31,435 bases of DNA from the NCBI RefSeq assembly GCF_963678635.1, contig NW_026971667.1:1-31435 (forward strand). Reading direction: 5' to 3'. How positions within the stretch are numbered: position 1 is the first letter of the stretch; the number at the start of each line of letters is the position of its first letter. The notes beneath the pieces were generated by a model. The model was not told the origin of the DNA, did not search any database, and saw only the letters and a list, made by a program, of their open reading frames with translations. This document shows positions 1 through 11,343 of this stretch, in pieces. Origin of the DNA: Symsagittifera roscoffensis (lineage: Eukaryota; Xenacoelomorpha; Acoela; Convolutidae). Made by a program: the position numbers and the translations under genes.

Positions 1-242
1 TGGATCAAAACTCGCTAATAAATATATGCATAAGATTTATTTTAAAAATATCTTAGGATGCTGAATTCATTGAAAAGAAATATTTTTTCTTCTCACTCTT
101 TCAACTAAATCCTTTAATGATTCAGAACTCTATAAAGTGTTTTACTATATTCAAATTTTCTACCTTAAAAACAACTTAACCTAATTTACAAGATTATCAA
201 AGCTTCTCCTTGAGCAGTTAACTCGAAAACCTTTGTTTCGTT

Positions 243-305
243 TAAGGCCTGTCCTTGGATCCTTAAGGCCTGTCCTTGGATCATCAAGGCCTGTCCTTGG
301 ATCCT
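243..305 (+). repeat. Three tandem copies of a 21-bp unit
   Basis: The unit begins aaggcctgtccttggatc and is repeated three times with only two or three differences. It contains aaggcct and ggatcc palindromes. It lies near the left edge of the A-rich tract, and its function is unknown. Confidence 0.95.
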
Positions 306-2028
306 TAACCCTTAAATTTATTTAACATACAAGAACACCAAACATAATTTTCTAATTTAGGAATTTATTTATTTAATTAAGAATCCAGATGATAACGGTT
401 TTCCTTGGGTCAATTAATTTCAAAATTTTCAAATTATATCTAATCACCCAAAGTGTCAATTCACTTTTCAACTTGTTCAATCTACCCCGGATTAACTCAC
501 AATTTTCTACCTTTAAACTCACCATGCAACTTAAGCTAAACAGTGAAAAATTTGGTCTAGGCTTAAAACAATCCTTAAAATTAGTCAGCTCTAAAATGAT
601 ATCTGATAATTTACTTGTATTGTAACTATACCTGAATCTTGTGGATTGAATTACTATTCTCCAACCCTCAATCTCATATCGATCCCCTTTTGAGTCATTT
701 TAAGAATACTTGAATGCAGAGAACGCCACACGTTTGAGAGCAGTACACAACAACCAATAGAGCTAATTTACACTCTCCCCAACCCGATTCTACACGACAA
801 AGAGACGACCCGAGGAAATAAGTTATCATTGACAAAACATTTAGGGACAGTTAAAGAAATCAGAAAAAATAACACCTGGTTTTGCATCAAACTTACATCC
901 TAACAATTATGTCAAAACCATGTATATGAAATGAACCAAAAAAACTATCCACAATCGTCTGATTAAAGACTCCGGTTACAATCTCGTAGCAGCACCACAT
1001 CAACGAACAGTAGGTTGTATTAGGTCAAAAAACACAGTTTCACTTATAGGTACAGATTTTTTCTGAAAAACTGTTTTTCAAGAAAAGCAATGCAATTTCA
1101 GGATCAAAAACAACAAACATACAAAAATCCAGTTTCTTCGAAATCCAATAATAACACAACAAAAACAAGTTTTAGAGGGTAGACATTTTTTGAGTTCAAA
1201 ACAACAGTATCATCATCTCCAAAATTGAAAGGAGAATAAAAAATACTTAAACTGTAAAACCAGGCCGAATATATAACTGGAACTAAGTCATAAGACACAT
1301 GGAGCATTATTCCGTAACAATAATACCACTTCACAAAAAAAATTCAAGAACGCAACGAATTTTTTTGAGAATGATGGTTCTAAAAATTTCAATTACGGTT
1401 CTATCCTAGATTTAAACAAAGAATTTTATGTATCACCACCACAAACAACACGACATGCAAATGAAAGAAAAGAAAAAAATTAATTCCAAAAAATTTAACT
1501 ACAATCTGAGAAGCCATCAATGATACTGATTTAGCCACTTCAGTAAAACTCGATCTCCAAAGAACTTTAGCATGTTTTATTATCGACTAATTTGAACAAA
1601 TTATAGACATCAAAGAACAATTACGCACAAGCTGAGATGATGATACAACCCTAGCATATCAATCAGTTTGTGTAAAGGATCCTCAGCGGTATCATAATCG
1701 TTCCAATAATATACCAAACGCATTTTCAAGTTCTGCCAATTAAACAATTTTAGTTCAAGAAAATTATTTAGAAGTATATCCATTAGCAACAGATACACAA
1801 TCCTTAAAATGTAACACATTTAAGAAAACTAAAACAAAAAATACCAGATTGAACTCAACATCCATACACGTAAGGGTTAATCGAAACAAAACATTGACAC
1901 TAAATCAACACCATTTTCAAAATCCATCACATTTTGCAAACGAAGAAATTGTTACAACAATACCAGTGGTAACAAAATAAGTATTTCACAAGTACACCTC
2001 ACAATTACAACTCAAAAAAGAGGTACTT
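306..2028. other. A-rich stretch with no recognised gene
   Basis: This is plus-strand A-rich sequence upstream of the gag duplication, where a 5' LTR and leader would be expected. I compared it by eye with 12.7-14.1 kb and saw no LTR-like repeat. The short open frames here (for example 389-625 plus, 1104-1334 minus) have no recognisable motif. Confidence 0.5.
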
Positions 2029-2446
2029 TCAACAGAAAACGCTAAAAAAAAGGTAAGAACTTAAAAAAAAATAACAGTGAGTTTTTGCAAAAAATAATTT
2101 GAAGAATCCCTAATAAATTGAGCCCAAATCAAACTTTCACAATCCCTAGACTAAACTTATCAACATCATCATCATCAAGATAAAAACACTATTCTACAAT
2201 AAGTCAGCAATCGAAAAAACTTTTTAGAACAACAAACAACTGAACTAAAAACTAAACGGAAAATTAAAAAACCAATAAAGTCAATTTCTACTTTAAAAAA
2301 TGAAATTAAATATACACTCAAAGATATTAACGCGAAGTAATGAAAGACAAAATCCCAATACCATAGTACTCATAACAACAGGTATTTACTAGGAACCGGC
2401 TCACAACTTTCACTGGAATACTAAATACAGCAGAATCACTACAAAT

Positions 2447-2743
2447 GAAACTGAATCTTTTGTGGGTGGAACAAGAATTACATCAAACAAACCCCTGATA
2501 GTCTTCGCAGGAACAGACCCTGAATACTTTTTTGAAGATGAAATAAATGCAGTAATAGCAAATATAAAATTGAATATAGACCCATGACCTAGAATTAGAC
2601 CTGTTCACCAAAACTGGCTTGATAGACGTACAGTACACATACAAACCAAGCTCGACGGAGCAGCTCAATTATGGTTTTCTGTTTTACCATTAGGAATAAA
2701 ATCCGATTGGAAGCGTTTTGTAATCCGTTTTGCAATCCAATAA
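2447..2743 (+). pseudogene. gag capsid-like fragment, copy 1
   Basis: One reading frame gives a Ty3/gypsy capsid-like stretch. It has a hydrophobic start and the motif VFAGTDPEYF. After an in-frame TGA (2585-2587) it continues with GAAQLWFSVLP and DWKRFVIRF, matching the family pattern F-x-G-x-D-P, (G)xA-x-x-W-(F), then W-x-x-F-x-x-x-F. The frame ends at TAA 2741-2743. Homologous but broken sequence continues in shifted frames to about 3.1 kb. No start codon or nucleocapsid zinc knuckle was recognised. Confidence 0.65.
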
Positions 2744-3201
2744 AGTCCGATTAGCGGAAGAGTTTTATTTGATGAAATCCGTAATTTACGAACGAAACGA
2801 TAAAACAGCTAGCTGTGAGAGTAGAAACATTTATACAAAAAGCATACTCTCGAAATACACATGACTATAAAATTACACAAAAAAAAACAGAAGTTTTACG
2901 ATGATTTTAACACCGCAGTTACCTAAAACAGCAATGAAAAGAGCATCACATCCTGTACCAATTTGCGAGTCCTATATTGGTTTTGCGAGATCTTAGACAA
3001 TTTAGAACAAGCAGAAATCACGATGAAGTTAGAATTTTCAGAAAACTCAAAAGTACAAAAAACTTATTCAAACAAGTACACCCCATATAAACAGAATATA
3101 AGACTTTAAAACTGAATTACTGGAAAAAAAACAGAAAAACTGAATATAATCGGGAGAAGTCAACAGAAAACGCTATAAAGAAAAGAATTTTTAAAAAATA
3201 A

Positions 3202-3233
<32 letters not shown>
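3202..3233 (+). repeat. (ATC)n microsatellite
   Basis: About ten uninterrupted ATC/CAT units lie at the start of gag copy 2. The homologous site in copy 1 (about 2162-2178) has only about five, so the tract changed length after the duplication. Confidence 0.95.
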
Positions 3234-3235
<2 letters not shown>

Positions 3236-3676
3236 CTAAAAACACTATTCTACAACCAGTCAGCCTTCAAAAAAACGTTGATCAAGGTCAATATTAAAAT
3301 TAATCATTTTTCCTGCTGACCAAACGATATGACAACAAAATCATAACTCTTCTCAGAAGATGAACAAGCTTTCCATAAAAACCAACAATCTCTTCATGAC
3401 TTCACCCAAACAAAAAATAATTGGTGAGACGATGATTGACCAAATACTTCAAACCATATTAAGAACCACAAACAACTGAAGTAAAAACTAAACGGAAAAC
3501 TAAAAATCCAATAAAATCTGTTTCTACTTTAAAAAACGAAACTAAATATATACTCAATGTTATTAGCCCGAAATAATGAAAGACAAAATCCCAATACCAT
3601 ATTACTCACAACAACATTTATTTACTAGGAACCAGCTCACAACTTTCACTGGAATACTAAATACAGCAGAATCACT

Positions 3677-3930
3677 ACAAATGAAACTGAATCACTTGTG
3701 GGTGGATCAATAGTTACATCAAACAAACCCCTGATAGTCTTCGCAGGAACAGACCCTGAATACTCTTTTGAAGATGAAATAAATGCAGTAATAGCAAATA
3801 TAAAGTTGAATATAGACCCATGACCTAGAATTAGACCTGTTCATCAAAACTGGCTTGATAGACGTACAGTACACATACAAACCAAACTCGCCGGAGCAGC
3901 CCAGTTATACGGTTTTCTGTTTTACCATTA
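3677..3930 (+). pseudogene. gag capsid-like fragment, copy 2
   Basis: This is a near-identical second copy of the fragment 1.24 kb upstream. It carries the same motif FAGTDPEYS and the same in-frame TGA at the homologous codon (3821-3823). It then has its own 2-nt insertion in the segment matching AQLWF (near 3904-3912), which breaks the frame. Homology continues in decayed form to about 4.34 kb. The shared stop shows that the ancestral copy was already inactive when it was duplicated, or that both derive from one dead template. Confidence 0.65.
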
Positions 3931-4395
3931 GGAATAAAATCCGATTGGAAGCGTTTTGTAATCCGTTTTGCAATCCAATAAAGTCCGATTGAAAGGTTTT
4001 GAGGAAGAGTTTTTTTTGATGAAATCCGTAATTTACAAACGAAACAATAAAACAGCTAGTTGTGAGAATAGAAACATTTATACAAAAAGCATACTCTCTA
4101 AATACACATGACTATAAAATTACACAAAAAAACAGAAGTTTGTTGATGATTTTAACACCGCAGTTACGGAAAACAGCAATGAAAAGGGCATCATATCCTG
4201 TATCCATTTGCGATTCCAATATTGGTTTTGCGAGAGCGTAGACAATTTAGAACAAGCAGAAATCACGATGAATTTAGAATTTTCAGATAACTCAAAAGTA
4301 CAAAACAAAAAAGTATTCAAACAAATACACCCCATTTAAACAGAATATAAGATTTAAAACTGAATTACAGGAAAAAAACAGAAAAACTCAATATA

Positions 4396-5316
4396 ATCAA
4401 GAAAAATTCAACTTCTGAAAGAAAACCATCATTCTAAAAATGGTATATTTATTGTAAGCATTAACGACACAGCATTGCCAAGTGTCAACAAAAACAACAA
4501 ATTGAAACCTTACAGACAATTATTCAAGATCATTATCAAATTAAAGTATTTATTCTAATTACAGTAGAAATCGATCATACTCATCAAAATAAAAGCTACT
4601 CAAGCAACTGTTCTAGATACTACTCATGTAATCACAATAGACAACTCAAACAACCGTTATTGAAACCACTCAAAATATTGCAATTTTAATAGGAAATCTA
4701 GTTTTTAATCACGAGAAAGTAATAATAGTAATAAAAGTAATAAATATAATGGTTGAACATCCCAAAGTTTCGCAAAATTACCACATGGTAATAAATATTC
4801 ACACAATTCGAAATCGACCATATGTAAATCAAAAGAATTTAAACCCCAAAACATCAACGACAAGTTAACCAAGTACAGAACAACGCTGTAACAACCACTG
4901 ATTGCCAGGGATTGAAAGAACTACAACCCAAAATTGCAATTAAGTCAAGATTGAATTGTAAAAACTCAGACAGCAATAGCGATACCAAAATTTCGAAAAA
5001 AAAAATAGTATTTTTAAGATTGAAAACAGATTTAAAAACTCTTTTCATTATAAAAATTATCAACCGATCAACCAGGTAGAAGCGCCGATAGACTCAAAAA
5101 AGTCAAATAGCTGATGAAAATTAAATTCCACGCAAGATAGAATTTAGTTTTTAAATTCCAATCTTTAATATTCAATGTTTAGTTTTTAAATCAGTATTAA
5201 TCTCACGAAAACACTGATAGTTCATGGGAAAGCCTAAATACTAAAAAAATGAACAAATGCTATCAAACTGAAGAAAAGATCAACAAGGGGGAAAAATTTG
5301 GATAATATCATTTCTT
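4396..5316. other. A-rich stretch between gag copies and protease frame
   Basis: No coding motif was recognised. By position this would be the gag C-terminus to protease segment of the retrotransposon, but I saw no zinc-knuckle (CCHC) pattern. Confidence 0.4.
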
Positions 5317-5517
5317 TTGGAAAACCAAAATACTCGAAATAAGTCTCAATCCCCAGACTTAACAAAAAAATTCATTTCATTTGACTCAGGCGCAGATTCA
5401 AGCATCATAATTATAGATGCAGGGAATGAAATCCCATCAATCAATCCGCCAGCGACAATTAAAGATACAACAAGTAATTTATCAACACTTCGAGGTCTAA
5501 AGTTTCCAAAATTATGA
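5317..5517 (+). pseudogene. Retroviral-type aspartic protease-like fragment
   Basis: A 66-codon open frame without an ATG contains FDSGADSSIIII (DSGA at 5383-5394). This matches the D-(S/T)-G-A active-site motif of retropepsins, which process Gag-Pol, followed by a hydrophobic strand. Position between gag and RT supports it. The flap and C-terminal parts are not recognisable and the frame closes at TGA, so it is a remnant. The match rests mainly on one short motif plus context. Confidence 0.5.
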
Positions 5518-6239
5518 AAACATTAGGTTCCAATTACAGCCAACTAAAAAAAACACAAAGTATTGTTCAAACCTTTTAATCGTTCAAACAAAAACAAAAC
5601 CTTAGCATTGCCGTTTATTTCTCAATTTAGACCTATAATTAATACTTCAATTAGTAATCTACAAAAAAAAACAATATTTCATTAAAATTTTTCTCAAGAC
5701 TTGAGAAACCACAACCAATTTTTTTTCAATGTTCGATTACAGTGGGAACAAAAAAAGAAAAACAATTGAAACCATCAATTGAATATATCTAAAGTTTCCC
5801 AATTACTCGAATCAACCAACTATATATACTTGACCTTAAATTCCTTCCCATTCATAATTTTGTTCATGTGATAATGTCATCAAGCAAATACGCAGATATT
5901 AAATATTTTAGATGACATTGAATTATCTGTATACAACAGTTTACGATAGAAAATCCACTTACTATAGGGCTTCCAGGATAATGTGAATCAAATAAAACCC
6001 TACATCAAAATAAAAAAGAGCACACAGAGTGGAAAAAAACTGAACACTATTCCATGATTGCCAATCAACTTCATTAAATGAATGTCGTGATCCAAAACGT
6101 GATACAGATAATTTCACGATGAAAACCACAATTTAAACCGACTTTTCAATTTTTAAAGTACTCAAAAAAACACAAAAAGTTATTAAATATGTCTAATTTT
6201 TAGTTTTTACAGTTTAAACAAATTGAATTTGAACAATAA
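5518..6239. other. Decayed pol spacer with no readable domain
   Basis: This A-rich sequence, with stops in all plus frames, lies between the protease and RT remnants. No motif was recognised. It presumably descends from the protease C-terminus and RT N-terminus. Confidence 0.4.
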
Positions 6240-6910
6240 GGAGTTTCAATAGTAATTTATCCCGTATATTTCCCATCTAAATTAGAAAATTTGATGCTGA
6301 AATGTTCAGTCTCCAATAAATCTTCCAGTGAAGATGGACGCATTTGATAAGAATCAACGCGTAAGCAAAGTCCCAATACAGTTCCAATAAGATAGAGTAA
6401 GTATACTTCTAGAAATTCTTGAATAATACGAAATGCTTTTACCAGTAAATGAAGACCAAAAACCAACAGGAAAAACAATTAAAAACTCAGTTATCATATT
6501 AGCAAAAAGAGAGTCATTAAAGATAGTACTCGATGCTCGATAATTAAATTTTCTCTCAGATAAACCAAAATCTAACTGGTCAATTGAACCAATTCAAGTG
6601 TCTGCAGTGGTATGGTAACTCAAAAACATACTACTGCCGTCACGAACAATGTATATACTCAAATACCTCTAGATGAGCATTCACATCATTTAACACAGTT
6701 TGTCATTGGTAGCCAACCTTACTAAAATAACAGGTTCGTGTCCTAGAGAATGTATAACAATAATACCAACTGCTTTTTCAGTATATCAGTAAACTATTTT
6801 GAGCACTATTTTTAAGCAAAAAAGTAATTACATACCTAGGCGATGTTTTAGTCAACCAGCAACAAAAACAAAAACGATTACATTTTGAGAAAGTTACCAA
6901 CAATTTTTAC
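6240..6910 (+). pseudogene. Reverse transcriptase remnant (Ty3/gypsy type)
   Basis: Two frames carry RT blocks. The first (6442-6600) has PVNEDQKPTG, then SVIILAKRESLKIVLDAR ending at a stop (6541-6543), then NWSIEPIQV. This is the RT segment with the first conserved Asp region (pattern V-x-D-x-R-x-L-N). The second frame (6648-6723) has YTQIPLDEHSHHLTQFVIG, matching the gypsy block Y-x-Q-(I/V)-P-L-x-(D/E), and ends at TAA. A frameshift separates them. The (Y/F)-x-D-D catalytic box is not intact: only blurred sequence occupies its place near 6790-6850. The enzyme cannot be active. Confidence 0.75.
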
Positions 6911-7264
6911 AAACAGACAATATGAGAGCAGCCCAATTGCAAATCAATTTTTGTTCTAACAACAGTTAAATTTTAAGGACTGAAATAAAAACAAAAACAG
7001 TTTAAAAAAGCTGGAACAAGTGAAATTTTGAAAACTCAGCAACGATCAAATAAAAAGAAATTCCATGAAAATATTGGCATGTTAAATTACCTTTTATTTG
7101 TCTATAAATTTTACATTTGAATATCAGACAGTTTTGAAATTTCTTACGCCGAACAAAAACTTCAAGAGGACAATTGAACAACAAAAAATATTCGATGAAA
7201 AAAAAAGGTTGTTAGTGAACACATATCAGATAAAACTCCAGACTCTAATCAATCATTCTATGCT
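6911..7264 (+). pseudogene. RT-RNase H connection remnant
   Basis: This stretch keeps short matches to the RT thumb/connection (for example QQKIFDEKKRLL near 7180-7215) in drifting frames, consistent with its place between RT and RNase H. Not independently convincing. Confidence 0.45.
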
Positions 7265-7529
7265 ATGAGTGACTCATCCCACTTTGGATTAGGCTCAGCA
7301 CTTTTACAGTCACATGAAAAAAAAAGTGCACCTCATATCTGCGAGTTCACAATTATTTACCTTGGCAGAATTAACTTTTTCTAAACAAATGAGAGAATAC
7401 ACAGCTATCAAATACACATTTTTAGAAAATGAAATCTTAAAACTTGGGTCAAAACTTCTGACACTCTTATTTACAGACTATAAACCAATATTTTTTAAAC
7501 CAAAATCTAGCTCAAGTTTTAGAGTATAA
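7265..7529 (+). pseudogene. RNase H remnant (Ty3/gypsy type)
   Basis: The first frame (7265-7318) reads MSDSSHFGLGSALLQS, the usual start of gypsy RNase H, (D/S)-A/S-S-x-F-G-L-G-x-x-L-x-Q. After an A-run frameshift at about 7316-7325 the frame continues with LAELTFSKQMREYTAIK and then FTDYKPIFF (Asp at 7476-7478). This corresponds to the Y-x-x-x-E-x-E and T-D-x-K-P-L blocks. It degrades the RNA strand of the RNA-DNA hybrid in an intact element; here it is broken. Confidence 0.8.
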
Positions 7530-8269
7530 AAATTTTATCGGTCTTAAAAAAAATCTTAAGGCTCCAATTGGACAAAAGGAAATAACTTTGCTCCTCAAGT
7601 CGCACTAAAAAGAAATGTTAAAATTTTTCCTTGCAAAAAGTGATTCATCACCACAATTATAATCCAACTACGCAGTAAAATATAACTCAGACCTGAAGCA
7701 AATAAGAGATAATTTTTTTACATTGAATGTCAAAACAATCATTACGAGGTAGACCCAACATTTACAAACATATTTGAACCTGTGCCACATTTCTTATGAA
7801 ATGAGAATAACACTAAAACAAATACAAATAAACAAGTCCAAAAAACTGCGTTTCCATTAATACGAAAACAATACTTCGTCGATACAATAAACCGTGCAGT
7901 ACCATTTGATGCAAAAAAAATTCACAAAACGAAAAACGTCGTTCACAATCACAGAGACGCCATGGACAGTTTCCTTTAACGGATTCAGAAATAAAAATTT
8001 ATTTTTTTACATGCACACTCCAACTGACAACTGAATTTCTTCTGAAGTATCAAAATTTGGACTCCGTTATCAGATAAATAAAAACAAGGCAAAAATGCAA
8101 AACAAAACCTGTCAAAGCTGAAATCTTTGCGATAGTAAGAAAAACCTACTACGATATTTCTGAAAAACTAAAATTACCTCCATCAATGAAAACACAGATA
8201 TCTTGGATAGTCATTATACCGATGCAAAAGTGTTCTGTTTATCATTGAAATTAGTTTTAATAGCTTTTC
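7530..8269. other. Decayed pol spacer between RNase H and integrase
   Basis: A-rich plus strand with stops in all frames. No domain is recognised, as expected for the RNase H tail and integrase N-terminus after decay. Confidence 0.4.
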
Positions 8270-8937
8270 ATTGCATACACTCCTCAGATATAACAGGACA
8301 TGTTAGTTCATAAAAAGCATTTGATATTTTTATACAATTGTTATAGTACCCATGTTCACCAATATGGATGAAGCCTTTTGTAATGACTGTGTTACATGTA
8401 AATTGAACAAATTTTTACCAGATAAGAAAAACAAGAAAACAAGACTTCAAAGATCAGAGTCTTTACTTTAACCACCGAATACCTTTAAAACTAAAGGCCC
8501 ATTATCACAATCCTCTGAAGGCAATTCATATAAAGGTAGACGCTTTGACACACAATGTAACCTTAAACCCAGTACCACATTGTAACGCTCAATATGCATG
8601 CACGACACTTTATGATGATATCTAATTTCGTGTCGCCCGAAATCTTTGTAACAGATCATAGCACTGATTTTAAAATAGCGAAACCATAACTTTTTGCCAT
8701 TTATACAATATCAAAAAAAAAACAAGATTTGGTACATGCTCCATAGACAATGAAGTATTTAAAGGCTTGAATCGCTCATTTCAAATTTATTTAAGATGTA
8801 TTATGAACGGAAAAGACACAAAATACACCAAATGGTTGACAGACGTTAAAGTATTCCCACAAGAATACAATTCCCAATTTGCCACAACCCTTGGGTTAAC
8901 ATCATATGGAACGGTTTTTATAGAACAAATCTCATAA
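8270..8937 (+). pseudogene. Integrase remnant (Ty3/gypsy type)
   Basis: Three pieces are readable. The zinc-binding HHCC motif appears as HSSDITGH (8278-8301), and in another frame as CNDCVTCKLNK (8379-8411). A middle part is unreadable, with no intact D-D-35-E. A clean 55-codon stretch (8770-8934) reads RSFQIYLRCIMN, then KYTKWLTDV and YNSQFATTLGLTSYGTVF. This matches the end of the integrase core (N-R-x-L-K-x-x-L-R, W-x-x-x-L, Y-N-x-x-x-H-x-x-T-G-x-x-P). It ends at TAA 8935-8937. Integrase last in pol fixes the element as Ty3/gypsy rather than copia type. Confidence 0.8.
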
Positions 8938-9248
8938 ACCAACTATTTTTATAGCAATGCATTTAGAAGCTCACACGTTTATTGCACACCATCAAAAGGT
9001 TCAGTTTGTTTTAAATTACCAACACATACACACGATGACAATCATTTCCGCCACAGGTGATTCAAAATTATCCTCTTGTACCTAAACAAAAGTGGATATT
9101 TTACAGAGACGAACAGCATTTCGAAACATACAATATGATAACAAAAGAAATATAACAAAGACAAAACATCCAATCTTAAAAGTTGGATTATTGGTAGTTA
9201 TACAATTTTTCTCAAAACATAAAGAAACATTCAACCACTACGAAAATG

Positions 9249-9490
9249 ACACTACTTTTACTGAAAATTAACTGATGGTACATATGAAGTTTTTGACCTG
9301 CATAAAAAAAATTCAACAACATCGACAAAAATTCTTACCCTATCATCAAAACATTATGCTCTTTGTGAATTGACACCAAAAAGGGCACTACTGTTTTTGA
9401 AAACTAACTGATGCTACATATAGTCTTATTGACCTCGATCAAAAAATTTATACAACGTAGAAAAAAACGTTTACCCTAACATCCAAAACA
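9249..9490 (+). repeat. Imperfect tandem duplication of about 136 bp
   Basis: The phrases cactactttt, aactgatg followed by tacatat, and ttgacct near 9249-9300 recur with drift at 9385-9435. Similar tails around ttaccctaaca / ttaccctatca follow in both units. Confidence 0.6.
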
Positions 9491-9834
9491 GTTTGGTCTT
9501 TTAAAATGAACACAATTATAATCATTTACTGGACTTTACATCCTTGAATCGTCACCGGCAACGAATAACACAAACCTTCCAGAAGACTTGCAACAAAACT
9601 AAAACAAAATAAAAACTTAACCACACAAAAGGAAAACGTACAATACTCAGAGACTAAAGCCAGTGTGACTGAAATAAAAAAAAGACTTATATCACAAAAC
9701 TGAGTAAAAACTACGTTTCGTCAATCTTCCAGATTACAAAACCAATCTAGAAAAAATTATCAACCTTGAACTCCACAATCAAAAATTTTGAAATCAGTGG
9801 AATTCCACGATACATCTCAAGAAAAATGACAAAA

Positions 9835-9880
9835 CTCATGCAACTCATAATCTAAGTCTCTCATGCAACTCATAATCTAA
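9835..9880 (+). repeat. Two exact copies of a 21-bp sequence
   Basis: ctcatgcaactcataatc plus taa occurs at 9835-9855 and again at 9860-9880, separated by 4 nt. It marks the right edge of the A-rich section before the base skew changes. Confidence 0.95.
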
Positions 9881-9889
9881 ACAGATAAT

Positions 9890-11050
9890 CAAGGATGAAT
9901 AAAAATCTAATGGCTTTTATTTTTTCAAACTTTCTATTATAACCTACCTTTCCTGTTCTCAATTGGATTTTCTGAGAATTGCAGTGAGAGAATCTGACCA
10001 ATCACAACGTGTTCTTCGTTAACAAGTTTTCATTTGCCATCACCGTTCATGTTAATTATTGTATTGTATTTTAAACTAGATCTCCAACTCTAACTTCAAA
10101 AACTCCATATCAAAAATCAGCGCATCCTTCACATTTGATTACTGCATGAAAAATCATTTGAAAAAATCAACCTCTTTCATCATACCTTAAAAATAATCAA
10201 CAAAAAAAACAAATTGTTGCTCCCAATAATCTCAAATAAAAGCTAATTGAGACCAATGTCAAATATTAACTAAGTCACGTAGCCTAAAGCAACGATGTCT
10301 GACAAAAACTCTTGTTGACCAAATCACAAAAACAAGAAATAAAAACCTAATACCGCAACCTCTAGACTATCCACCACCAAAATCTATCAAAATTCAACCC
10401 CTTCCTTGAAATCAAATAGAAAAATCTAACCTTGTCTAAGAGAAACATACAACTCTAAAGATCTCTCGGATAAGTGAAATCACGACTCCTCTTGAAAGGT
10501 CGATGCAACTCTTGAATCATATCTACAACATTTTTAGAGATTTCCTGAACCTCTTTGTTGTCATTTTCCTCGATACTTAATGTTCCATGATAAGAGATTT
10601 TCTAACTTTTCAATAACAACTTTCAGTTTTTCACACCCTTCTTCTTTTATTTCCGTCCCTTTCCTAAATCCTTGACCACCTTACCAGGCATGGTTAACTC
10701 TTATCGTCAATTTATCAATGTCTTTTAAGGATAATAATCAAGCGTTGTTCATCAAGTGTTTTAATGATAATAAATTTTTTTGGTAGAAAAAAGAATTTCT
10801 AATTTGTTTTACAACAATAGTAGTCCTGATAGCATCTTCAATTTTAAAATTTTTTCAATGTCTTGAGCGATCACTAGTTATACTTTCTATCAACTAGCAT
10901 CAACATCAAAAACTTCTGTCGGAGAATACTGTCAAGAACATTTCACTTCCTAAAATAAATAGGATTTACATCAAAGTCAAAATTGATAAAAGTGCTGATG
11001 ACATCTTCAATCCTAATCCCCCTCCAAACCTAACAAAAACTCTACTCATA
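9890..11050. other. Stretch of opposite base skew, possibly a nested insertion
   Basis: Unlike its flanks, the plus strand here is T/C-rich in long parts (for example 9900-10080 and 10500-10860), so the minus strand is the A/G-rich one. Minus-strand frames give short coherent but unidentified stretches around 10500-10620 and 10720-10880, broken by stops. This could be a reverse-oriented insertion inside the retroelement tract, but no boundary repeats were found. Confidence 0.35.
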
Positions 11051-11112
11051 ATCCCCGAAAAAACGAAAATCAAACCATATCTAGAAAAAAATCGCAAATA
11101 CCATTTTGAGAA

Positions 11113-11343
11113 ATGATAACGACAAGTCAAAACCCAGTTTTAAGCGAACCGCAAAATGAACCGATGTATTGTCAATTCGCTTCATTCTTACTAGATTTAG
11201 AAAGAACAAAAAGTTATAGCCAAAATCACTACGAAGCAGAAGTTTTACAACACCAAAAAGCTGTTTCAAAAAAGTTCAACATCAGAACCATCAACTTCTT
11301 CAAGGCCACAATCAGAAACTATATCGAACAACTGTACACATAA
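11113..11343 (+). CDS. Unidentified 76-codon open frame
   Basis: A hydrophilic frame starts MITTSQNPVLSEPQNEP and has a Lys/Gln/Asn-rich second half that could be helical. It lies in A-rich sequence 2 kb after the integrase, where a retroelement's third gene (env-like) might lie. No motif was recognised. It may be a chance frame in A-rich DNA or part of a decayed third ORF. Confidence 0.25.
   Translation: MITTSQNPVLSEPQNEPMYCQFASFLLDLERTKSYSQNHYEAEVLQHQKAVSKKFNIRTINFFKATIRNYIEQLYT

Larger units (their letters stand above)
2029..4395 (+). repeat. Imperfect tandem duplication of about 1.2 kb spanning the gag region
   Basis: Copy 1 runs from about 2029 to 3158 and copy 2 from about 3159 to 4395. 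Both begin with tcaacagaaaacgct and an A-rich run. Both then pass through an (atc)n tract, the phrase aaagacaaaatcccaatacc (2343 and 3579), the capsid fragment and a tail around acagaatataaga (3091 and 4340). The offset grows from about 1130 to 1236 to 1249 nt because copy 2 lacks about 80 nt near the start and has an extra block of about 190 nt around 3275-3465. The copies remain closely similar by eye. Confidence 0.85.
2029..8937 (+). mobile_element. Decayed Ty3/gypsy-type LTR retrotransposon (internal region)
   Basis: Fragments of all core retrotransposon domains lie on the plus strand in the order gag, protease, reverse transcriptase, RNase H, integrase, which is the Ty3/gypsy (Metaviridae) order; Ty1/copia has integrase before RT. 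Every domain is broken by stops and frameshifts, so the element is dead. The plus strand is strongly A-rich, as in many retroelement genomes. Boundaries are approximate: I found no pair of long terminal repeats, primer-binding site or polypurine tract, and A-rich sequence extends on both sides (about 0.3-12.7 kb). It lies antisense to the ADAM gene. Domain motifs and positions are in the separate entries. Confidence 0.8.
8938..9889. other. A-rich tract after integrase, no gene seen
   Basis: No coding motif was recognised. It contains an imperfect local duplication (9249-9490) and a short exact repeat (9835-9880). Confidence 0.5.

Noticed and set aside
243-305. Three 21-bp repeats considered as a CRISPR-like array
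   Set aside because: Units are directly adjacent with no spacers, and the window is eukaryotic.
2585-2587. Shared TGA in gag read as a sense codon or programmed readthrough
   Set aside because: Other stops and frameshifts break the same element, so ordinary decay explains it.
5317-8937. Intact retroviral pol
   Set aside because: Every domain is broken by stops or frameshifts and the RT catalytic box is not readable.
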